This document shows, piece by piece, positions 1 to 4,953 of a stretch of DNA of 5,402 bases (the stretch's first letter is position 1; each line of letters opens with the position of its first letter). The notes below the pieces were generated by a model. It saw only the letters and a program-made list of their open reading frames with translations. It did not search any database and was not told where the DNA came from. The translations under genes were made by a program, and so were the position numbers. Location: NCBI GenBank assembly GCA_905372345.1, contig CAJPPE010000138.1, forward strand, positions 1-5,402. The letters run 5' to 3'. The DNA comes from an uncultured Treponema sp. Lineage in GTDB: Bacteria > Spirochaetota > Spirochaetia > Treponematales > Treponemataceae.

Positions 1-465
1 GTAAAAAAATATTACCTTGCAGTCCTTGACGGCGTTCCGCCTAAAACTAAGGGGAGAATAAAAACTTGTGTTTTTCGATCAAGTTCCGACAGAAGAAAAT
101 TTAGCGTTTCTGCCGATTTGTCAAAGGGAAAAATTGCCCTTTCAGCCTATAAGGTTCTGAAATCCGACGGAAAAATGTCCTTGGTCCTTTTTAGAATTTA
201 CACAGGCCGGACTCATCAAATCCGCTTACACGCCAAGTTTATGGGATGCCCCGTTGCAGGCGATAAGATTTACGGCAAAAAAAAGACAGGCCTTGTCAAA
301 AAGGCCGGGCTTGAGAAAAAGACAGGCCTTGAAAAGTCCGGTATGCCGCTTATGCTTCATGCTTATAAACTGATAATTCCTGATACCGTAAATTCAAAAA
401 AAGAATTTAAGGCTCCTATACCTAATGATTTTAAACAAATACTGATACGGGAGGCTCTATGTTAA
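1..465 (+). CDS. RluA-family RNA pseudouridine synthase, C-terminal part (5' end outside window)
   Basis: This enzyme family isomerises specific uridines to pseudouridine in rRNA or tRNA in the cytoplasm. The frame is open from base 1, so the 154 residues seen are the C-terminal part of a longer protein. The catalytic HRLD aspartate motif lies upstream, outside the window. Family signatures seen are KKYYLAVLDG at the start, TGRTHQIRLH (bases 202-231), GCPVAGDKIYG (244-276) and a C-terminal LHAYKL segment followed by FKAPIPNDF. Between GDKIYG and the LHA segment is a Lys/Gly/Leu-rich insert built from 18-bp tandem repeats (listed separately). A TTG codon at 118 could be mistaken for a start, but conserved family sequence continues upstream of it without a stop. 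The stop codon overlaps the start of the next gene, so the two are probably co-transcribed. The family is certain; the RNA target and the exact paralogue (RluA, RluC, RluD or TruC-like) cannot be decided from this part. Confidence 0.9.
   Translation, partial: VKKYYLAVLDGVPPKTKGRIKTCVFRSSSDRRKFSVSADLSKGKIALSAYKVLKSDGKMSLVLFRIYTGRTHQIRLHAKFMGCPVAGDKIYGKKKTGLVKKAGLEKKTGLEKSGMPLMLHAYKLIIPDTVNSKKEFKAPIPNDFKQILIREALC
280..342 (+). repeat. In-frame 18-bp tandem repeat within the pseudouridine synthase gene
   Basis: Three successive 18-bp units (280-297, 298-315, 316-333) encode KKTGLV, KKAGLE and KKTGLE, followed by a partial unit (334-342) encoding KSG. Units 1 and 3 differ only at the last two bases. 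Unit 2 differs from unit 3 at four positions. An A8 run (277-284) leads into the first unit. The repeat sits between the GDKIYG motif and the LHA segment, where family members usually have a variable loop, so copy-number change by multiples of 18 bp would keep the frame. It is not a CRISPR: units are contiguous, without spacers, and coding. Confidence 0.85.
449..454 (+). promoter_or_regulatory. Ribosome binding site of the second pseudouridine synthase gene
   Basis: GGGAGG lies 4 nt before the ATG at 459, inside the last codons of the preceding gene. The start ATG overlaps the upstream stop by 7 bp (459-465). This supports the chosen start and suggests translational coupling. Confidence 0.8.
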
Positions 466-1244
466 TTGATTGTAAATTTTCTTTTCAAGCTGAAGTTATT
501 TTTGAAAATGAGGCCTATGCCGTTCTATATAAGCCTCGCGGAATGCCTACGGCTCCTCTTACGGAAGATGAAGAAGGAACACTGCTTTCTTGGTTTTTAA
601 AAAAGTGCCCCGAAGCAGCGTCAGTAAAAGGAAAAAAAGATATTGAAGCAGGCCTTGTTCACAGGCTTGATACGGCAACAAGCGGCTTGGTTCTAATAGC
701 GAAAACTCAAGAAAGCTATGATGCTTTAAATTTAATGCAAGTAAACAATTTGATAAAGAAAACATATGCCGCCTTTACGGATATTGATAACGAGTCGGAT
801 TTAAATGCCGATTTTTCACGCTTGAACATTCCGTACAGAATTTCAAGTCAGTTTAGAAGCTTCGGCCCCAAGGGTAAAAAAGTTCTTCCAGTTTTTTACG
901 GTATGAGAGATTTTTGTTCTACCGGTAAAATGTATACGACCAATATTATCGATATAAACGATGCAGATGATTCGGCGCCGAGGGTAACCTGCACCTTGAC
1001 TCAAGGCTTTAGGCATCAGGTAAGGGCTCATCTGGCTTCCATAGGGCTGCCTATTTACGGCGACCCTTTATACAACGGAAAATTCAAAGATTTTCCGCAG
1101 GAAAAAATAGAAGATCATTCTTATCCCTTGCAGCTTTACGCCGTAGGCCTTTCCTTTCCGGAACCTAAAAAAAACTTTAAGCTTGAGGACTCAAAAGACT
1201 ATGTATCCTTTTTGCTTCAGCCGCCAGATAAAATGATCCTGTAA
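459..1244 (+). CDS. RluA-family RNA pseudouridine synthase (second paralogue, complete)
   Basis: A 261-residue cytoplasmic RNA pseudouridine synthase of the RluA superfamily; the target RNA is not known. It shows the N-terminal YKPRGMPTAP segment (residues 24-33, family KPxGxP motif), then GLVHRLDTATSGLVLIAK (65-82), where Asp71 of HRLD is the expected catalytic nucleophile. A KKTYAAF strand follows (100-106), then GFRHQVRAHLASIGLPIYGD (183-202), the equivalent of the usual GRTHQIRVHL...GDPLYG motif. There is no room for an N-terminal S4 RNA-binding domain. It overlaps the preceding paralogue by 7 bp and has its own good ribosome binding site. The motif reads GFRHQVR where GRTHQIR is usual, so it belongs to a different subfamily from its upstream neighbour, which keeps the standard form. 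Its last 68 bp overlap the 3' end of folC on the opposite strand. Family assignment is secure; specificity is open. Confidence 0.9.
   Translation: MLIDCKFSFQAEVIFENEAYAVLYKPRGMPTAPLTEDEEGTLLSWFLKKCPEAASVKGKKDIEAGLVHRLDTATSGLVLIAKTQESYDALNLMQVNNLIKKTYAAFTDIDNESDLNADFSRLNIPYRISSQFRSFGPKGKKVLPVFYGMRDFCSTGKMYTTNIIDINDADDSAPRVTCTLTQGFRHQVRAHLASIGLPIYGDPLYNGKFKDFPQEKIEDHSYPLQLYAVGLSFPEPKKNFKLEDSKDYVSFLLQPPDKMIL
1167..1197 (-). terminator. Possible weak intrinsic terminator of folC
   Basis: Read on the minus strand, a short inverted repeat TTGAG/CTCAA (1183-1194) overlaps the folC stop region. After a few more bases comes an uninterrupted run of eight T (opposite 1167-1174). The stem is only 4-5 bp with little GC, so it would be a weak terminator. 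It lies wholly inside the coding sequence of the convergent pseudouridine synthase gene. No better hairpin plus T-run was found for either of the two convergent genes. Confidence 0.25.
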
Positions 1245-2529
1245 TTAGAAGAGGCCGCTTTTTTTCTTTACATTCTATTATTTCGTTTTTTATTACAGCT
1301 TCATAGTCCGCATTTTTTTCTACCATACAGGAAGAATCTTTTAGCTCTTCTTGGAAAATTTTATAGCTTAAATCGGGATTGCTTTTTTTTGAAGCTCCCG
1401 GAATTGTAACGATGATCTTTGTAAAATTATCCTTAAAAAAAGGAACCATGTCCCTTACGTTTTTGTCTTCGGCACATGCAAAGATGAGAGTTCCTTTTTC
1501 TTTTACAAGCTCGGTATAGGTGCTCATGCACAGGGCAATGCTGTTTTTTGTATGGGCTCCATCTATTATAATTTCAGGATTATCCGAAAGAAGCTCAAAG
1601 CGGGCAGGGAGCCATGCCGATGCAAGCCCTCTTTCTATAACCGCCTCATCCATTTCGGGAAAAAGATATTTTACCGTACAGACTGCAAGGACTGCATTTT
1701 CCGCTTGAATCAGGTCAAGGAGTTTTAGGTTTGAGCTTATAGGTCTTTTAAAGAGACTGCCCAGCCTGCCAGAATTTTTAAATTCCATATTTATTTTTAA
1801 GCCCGCTTTTGAAAGACTGTAATTTACAGGTTCTTTTAGGATTTTGGGAATATAGAAAAAATCCGCATTCAGCTCAGCCGCTCTTTTTTTAAAGACCGCC
1901 AGCACCTCATCAGGCTGCTTACAGCAAAAGACCGGAGTGTTTTCTTTTATAATGCCGGCTTTTTCAAAAGCTATTTTTTCGAGGGTATCGCCTAAGTACT
2001 GGGTGTGTTCAAGCTCAATGGGGGTTAAAACGCAGGCTCTAGGTTTTAGGATATTTGTCATATCCAGCCTTCCGCCCATCCCTGTTTCAATAACCGCCCA
2101 ATCCGTTTTTTGCATACTAAAAAGCAAGAAGGCCGTAACCGTAACTATTTCAAACCAACCGGGGTCTATCTCAGGCTCCTTTTTGAGTATAGCCTCAAAG
2201 CCTTCAACGATTTTTGTATAAGCGGCAGAGTAGGCCTCATCATCAAAAAAACTTCCTGCTTCGGTTATTCTTTCTCTAAAGTCCGATACATGGGGAGATG
2301 TATAAAGACCGGTTTTTTTTTCGGCTTCTTTTAAAATTGATGCAATCATGGTAGAAACGGAGCCCTTTCCCTTTGAGCCTGCAATATGAATCGATAAAAA
2401 ATCGTCTTGAGGATTTCCGAAAAAATGAGCAAATTTCCGCATTTTTTTGAGGTTATCTTCATTTTTATTTGCATTCCGCTCATAATTTATAAAGGCATCA
2501 AGCCATTTACTGAATTCTTCGGTATTCAT
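1177..2529 (-). CDS. folC: FolC: folylpolyglutamate synthase / dihydrofolate synthase
   Basis: A Mur-ligase-superfamily enzyme that uses ATP to add glutamate to (tetrahydro)folates; many bacterial members also make dihydrofolate from dihydropteroate. At 450 residues it is typical in length. N-terminal ATPase domain: IHIAGSKGKGSVST (47-60, P-loop), LYTSPHV (75-81), ETGMGGRLDMTN (148-159), ELEHTQYLGDTLEKIAFEKAG (start 172), with Lys190 the likely carbamylated lysine. C-terminal domain: LPARFELL (307-314), IIDGAHTKNS (321-330) and the closing ITGSFYLAAE (429-438). The start ATG has GGAGG 6 nt upstream. Two motifs depart from consensus: GSKGKGS for GTNGKGS, and DGAHTKNS for DGAHNPxS. The gene stands alone on the minus strand, divergent from murC and convergent with the pseudouridine synthase. 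If the organism lacks folate synthesis it may act only on scavenged folates, but the window does not show this. Confidence 0.92.
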   Translation of the reverse strand: MNTEEFSKWLDAFINYERNANKNEDNLKKMRKFAHFFGNPQDDFLSIHIAGSKGKGSVSTMIASILKEAEKKTGLYTSPHVSDFRERITEAGSFFDDEAYSAAYTKIVEGFEAILKKEPEIDPGWFEIVTVTAFLLFSMQKTDWAVIETGMGGRLDMTNILKPRACVLTPIELEHTQYLGDTLEKIAFEKAGIIKENTPVFCCKQPDEVLAVFKKRAAELNADFFYIPKILKEPVNYSLSKAGLKINMEFKNSGRLGSLFKRPISSNLKLLDLIQAENAVLAVCTVKYLFPEMDEAVIERGLASAWLPARFELLSDNPEIIIDGAHTKNSIALCMSTYTELVKEKGTLIFACAEDKNVRDMVPFFKDNFTKIIVTIPGASKKSNPDLSYKIFQEELKDSSCMVEKNADYEAVIKNEIIECKEKKRPLLITGSFYLAAEAKRIHSLLSPQA

Positions 2530-2535
2530 ATAAGA

Positions 2536-2540
2536 CCTCC
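2536..2540 (-). promoter_or_regulatory. Ribosome binding site of folC
   Basis: On the minus strand GGAGG stands 6 nt before the ATG (2529-2527). It is the strongest Shine-Dalgarno in the window along with that of the second pseudouridine synthase gene, and it fixes the folC start. Confidence 0.85.
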
Positions 2541-2554
2541 GGGGCTTGGGTTCC

Positions 2555-2567
2555 GCATCAATGATGC
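2555..2567 (-). promoter_or_regulatory. Palindrome / hairpin in the folC leader
   Basis: GCATCA-A-TGATGC is a perfect 6-bp inverted repeat around one base, equivalent to a 5-bp stem with a 3-nt loop in RNA. It lies between the proposed folC promoter and the folC ribosome binding site. Outer arms GGGT (2548-2551) and ACCC (2581-2584) could extend the structure. It may be an operator half-site pair or an mRNA hairpin, or chance. No known riboswitch was recognised in the roughly 60-nt leader. Confidence 0.35.
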
Positions 2568-2586
2568 TGTTCCGAGCTTCACCCTA

Positions 2587-2615
2587 TTGCTAAAAAAAAG
2601 AATATAGAATATTAT
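2587..2615 (+). promoter_or_regulatory. Possible promoter of the murC-yicC-cmk unit
   Basis: TTGCTA (2587-2592) is a four-of-six match to the -35 consensus. A 17-bp A-rich spacer then leads to TATTAT (2610-2615), a five-of-six match to the -10 consensus. The expected start of transcription, about 7 bp past the -10, is the A of the murC ATG at 2622. The region is very AT-rich, so a chance match is possible. It interleaves with the folC promoter on the other strand. Confidence 0.4.
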
Positions 2616-2630
2616 ATATACATGTGTCAA
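2601..2630 (-). promoter_or_regulatory. Probable sigma70-type promoter of folC
   Basis: On the minus strand a perfect -35 TTGACA (opposite 2625-2630) is followed after 18 bp by TATATT (opposite 2601-2606), a five-of-six match to the -10 consensus. Transcription would begin around 2591-2595, next to a run of eight T (opposite 2592-2599), giving a leader of about 62-66 nt. The -35 box coincides exactly with codons 2 and 3 of murC on the other strand. Confidence 0.6.
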
Positions 2631-4067
2631 GTTATTCTACCCGATAATTTAAAAGGTTTTAAGATTTATATGATCGGTATCAAGGGTACGGGAATGACAG
2701 CTTTGGCGGAAATTTTGGTTTCTCAGGGAGCCGTAGTTTCAGGAAGCGATGTACCTGAAAATTTTTATACTGATACTGCTTTAAAAAAACTTAATATAAA
2801 GATTTTTTCTCCCTTTTCTCCCGATAATATTCCTGATAATACAGGGCTTGTTATTTATTCGGCGGCCTATTCCCCAGATAATAATGAAGAAATGTATGTG
2901 GTAGAACAAAAAGACCTCCCTAAGATGTCTTATCCCGAGGCTATAGGGGCCTTGTCCCGTCATTCCTATTCTTGCGGTATTGCAGGCGTCCAAGGAAAGA
3001 CCAGCACAACGGGGATTACGGGTTCTATCTTAAAAGAGTTAAAACTTCCCGTTTCGGTATTAGCCGGAAGCGTAATAAAGAGTTTCGGCGATTCATGCAC
3101 AATGCTCGGCGGTTCAAAATACTTTGTTGCCGAAACTTGCGAATATAAAAGGCATTTTTTAAACTTTCATCCTAAAAAGATAATTTTAACGGGAATTGAA
3201 TCGGATCATCAAGATTATTATCCGACTTATGAGTCTATTTTGACCGCTTTTTTGCAGTACATCGACAGACTTCCCCAGTTCAGCGAGCTATTTTATTGCG
3301 CAGATGATGAGGGTGCTTGTGAGGCTGCCCGTTTAAGTTTTTCGAGCAGGCCCGATCTTATCTTTATTCCCTATGGGGAAAAAGCTTCGGGCGATTATAA
3401 GCTGACTGTCTCAGGCGTACGGGACGAAAAACTTTATTTTTCTCTTGCAGGCTTTTCGGGGGAGTTTTATCTGCAAATTCCGGGAAAACATAATGCCTTA
3501 AATGCAGCGGCTGCAATAGCCCTTTCGGTCAGCCTTTTAAAAGAAGAATACGGCGAAATTTCGATGGCCAATATTTCTGCCATCAAAAAGGCCGTTTCTT
3601 CTTATGCAGGAGCAAAGAGGCGTACAGAGTTAATAGGTAAGGTAGAATCAAATGATATTTTGGTTTATGATGACTATGCCCATCATCCTACGGCAATTAA
3701 GTCGCTTTTAAGCGGTTTACGCCAATTTTATCCGAAAAGGAGAATAATTGCAGATTTTATGTCCCATACATATACCCGGACGGAAGCCCTTTTGGAAGAA
3801 TTTGCTTCTTGTTTTGAAGATGCCGATATGGTGATTTTGCACAAGATTTTCAGCTCGGCACGTGAAAAATATCAGGGGCAGGTAGATGCTGATCTCCTTT
3901 TTAACCGCACAAAAAAATATCATAAAAACGTTTTTTTCTTTAATGAAGTTTTGGACGCAAAAAACTTTGTTTTAGAAAAATTAAGGCCGGGGGATATTTT
4001 TATTACGATTGGTGCGGGGGATAACTATGTTCTAGGTACCGAAATCTTAAAGGAGCTGAATGTTTAA
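2622..4067 (+). CDS. murC: MurC-type ligase: UDP-N-acetylmuramate--L-alanine ligase (divergent)
   Basis: MurC is the cytoplasmic ATP-dependent ligase that adds L-alanine to UDP-MurNAc, the first step of the peptidoglycan stem peptide. At 481 residues the length fits. N-terminal nucleotide-sugar domain: KIYMIGIKGTGMTALAEIL (14-32), SGSD (40-43), VIYSAAYSPDNNE (77-89). Central ATPase: GIAGVQGKTSTTG (119-131), AETCEYKRHFL (170-180), LTGIESDHQDYY (189-200), PGKHNALNAAAAIA (287-300). C-terminal domain: AKRRTELIG (331-339), DDYAHHPTAI (350-359), MSHTYTRTEALLEEFA (380-395), FSSAREK (410-416), PGDIFITIGAGD (456-467). The P-loop has VQ where MurC normally has TH, and FQPH is FMSH, so it is a divergent member. 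The tripeptide ligase Mpl fits worse, as its own signatures are absent. ATG 2622 has no Shine-Dalgarno; the next ATG (residue 17) would cut into the first beta strand. yicC follows 2 bp later. Confidence 0.85.
   Translation: MCQVILPDNLKGFKIYMIGIKGTGMTALAEILVSQGAVVSGSDVPENFYTDTALKKLNIKIFSPFSPDNIPDNTGLVIYSAAYSPDNNEEMYVVEQKDLPKMSYPEAIGALSRHSYSCGIAGVQGKTSTTGITGSILKELKLPVSVLAGSVIKSFGDSCTMLGGSKYFVAETCEYKRHFLNFHPKKIILTGIESDHQDYYPTYESILTAFLQYIDRLPQFSELFYCADDEGACEAARLSFSSRPDLIFIPYGEKASGDYKLTVSGVRDEKLYFSLAGFSGEFYLQIPGKHNALNAAAAIALSVSLLKEEYGEISMANISAIKKAVSSYAGAKRRTELIGKVESNDILVYDDYAHHPTAIKSLLSGLRQFYPKRRIIADFMSHTYTRTEALLEEFASCFEDADMVILHKIFSSAREKYQGQVDADLLFNRTKKYHKNVFFFNEVLDAKNFVLEKLRPGDIFITIGAGDNYVLGTEILKELNV
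4049..4055 (+). promoter_or_regulatory. Ribosome binding site of yicC (long spacing)
   Basis: AAAGGAG lies within the last murC codons, 14 nt before the yicC ATG at 4070, which is longer than the usual 5-9 nt. The start is nonetheless supported by the conserved MKSMTGY beginning. Ribosomes finishing murC at 4067 would stop 2 bp from the new start, so re-initiation is plausible. Confidence 0.55.
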
Positions 4068-4069
4068 AT

Positions 4070-4936
4070 ATGAAAAGTATGACGGGCTATGCCCTTACCG
4101 AAAAAGCCGAACCTAATTCCTTTATAAGTTTGGAAATAAAAAGCTATAATTCAAGATATTTGGATTTAAATTTAAATTTCCCTTTTTGGCTTTCTGCCCT
4201 TGAGCCTGTTTTTAGAGCTTACTTTTCTGAAAAAATAGCCCGCGGAAAGATTGAAGTTTCCCTCCATGTAAAGGATGCAGATATAGATGTAGATATCCTT
4301 ACCAACACTAAGGTTGCTAAGGCCTATGCAAAGGCTATGAGGGAGGTGGCTGAGGCTGCCGGAATAAACCCCGAAATAGATATAAACCGCTTTTCCGAAA
4401 AGGACGGCGTAATCATTATAGAAAGAAATATAGATATTCCCGCTTGGGAAAACCTCTTGCTTCCCATATTTGAAGAGACCTTTACAAAATACGATAAGAC
4501 GAGGCTTGATGAAGGCTCCATTTTAAAAAAAGATATTTTGGCAAATCTGGACAGGATTTACGCCTCGTTAAAGGTGATAAAAAAATATGCTCCTCAAATG
4601 GAAGAAATTTTTTGTCAAAATATTAAAGAAAGATTTACCGAGCTTTTAGGCAGCGAAATAAATGAACAGCGTATTATGCAGGAAGTTGCCGTAATGCTCG
4701 TTAAGTATACAATCAACGAAGAAATTGTCAGGCTTGAAGCCCATTGCAATTCTCTATCCCATGAGCTTAAAAAGAATGAGCCCATAGGTAAAAAACTCGA
4801 CTTTATCTGTCAGGAAATAAATAGGGAGATAAACACTATAGGTTCGAAAAATCAGATGATTGAAATGTCTCAATCTATTATCGAAGTAAAAGATGCTCTT
4901 GAAAACATAAGAGAACAAAGCAGGAATGTAGAGTAG
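4070..4936 (+). CDS. yicC: YicC/YloC-family endoribonuclease
   Basis: The family is a conserved bacterial group with endoribonuclease activity; the E. coli member has been linked to degradation of a small regulatory RNA. It is cytoplasmic, with no signal peptide or membrane segment. At 288 residues the length is typical. The N-terminal YicC-like domain starts with MKSMTGY (1-7), the family hallmark, then [14 protein letters not shown] (20-33) and ARGKIEVSL (57-65). The C-terminal DUF1732-type domain shows EEIVRLEAH (217-225), [20 protein letters not shown] (240-259), and ends [15 protein letters not shown] (274-288), all very close to the family pattern. The middle (roughly 75-200) is more variable. 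It lies 2 bp after murC and 17 bp before cmk, so it is part of the same transcript. In many bacteria yicC sits beside a nucleotide kinase gene (gmk); here the neighbour is a different nucleotide kinase. The target RNA in this organism is unknown. Confidence 0.92.
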   Translation: MKSMTGYALTEKAEPNSFISLEIKSYNSRYLDLNLNFPFWLSALEPVFRAYFSEKIARGKIEVSLHVKDADIDVDILTNTKVAKAYAKAMREVAEAAGINPEIDINRFSEKDGVIIIERNIDIPAWENLLLPIFEETFTKYDKTRLDEGSILKKDILANLDRIYASLKVIKKYAPQMEEIFCQNIKERFTELLGSEINEQRIMQEVAVMLVKYTINEEIVRLEAHCNSLSHELKKNEPIGKKLDFICQEINREINTIGSKNQMIEMSQSIIEVKDALENIREQSRNVE

Positions 4937-4944
4937 GTTTTATC

Positions 4945-4948
4945 GGAG
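4945..4948 (+). promoter_or_regulatory. Ribosome binding site of the cytidylate kinase gene
   Basis: GGAG, extended by AAA, lies 5 nt before the ATG at 4954 in the 17-bp gap after yicC. It supports this start over the TTG at 4993, which would leave only a few residues before the P-loop strand. Confidence 0.7.
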
Positions 4949-4953
4949 AAAGT

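Noticed and set aside
280..342. CRISPR-like or mobile repeat
   Set aside because: Units are 18 bp, contiguous, without spacers, and in frame inside a gene.
118..465. A separate small gene starting at the TTG at 118
   Set aside because: The same frame is open to base 1 and encodes conserved RluA-family sequence (KKYYLAVLDG), so this is the C-terminal part of a gene cut by the window edge.
1245..1320. Rho-independent terminator for the pseudouridine synthase pair
   Set aside because: T-rich stretches follow the stop codon but I found no stem of useful length before them; they are folC coding sequence.
1520..2334. Several plus-strand open frames opposite folC
   Set aside because: They lie wholly antisense to a clearly conserved folC, lack ribosome binding sites and resemble no family I know.
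2407..2607. Plus-strand 66-codon frame across the folC start and intergenic region
   Set aside because: It mostly mirrors the folC N-terminus, has no ribosome binding site, and has a low-complexity tail from the A8 run. A leader peptide for murC was considered but nothing supports it.
2622..4067. Mpl (UDP-MurNAc:tripeptide ligase) instead of MurC
   Set aside because: Mpl signatures such as the YPPMS and EADEYD..FFDKR segments are missing, and the length and motif spacing fit MurC better.
4937..4953. A separate promoter for cmk
   Set aside because: The gap after yicC is only 17 bp and holds just a ribosome binding site; no -10/-35 pair stands out in it.
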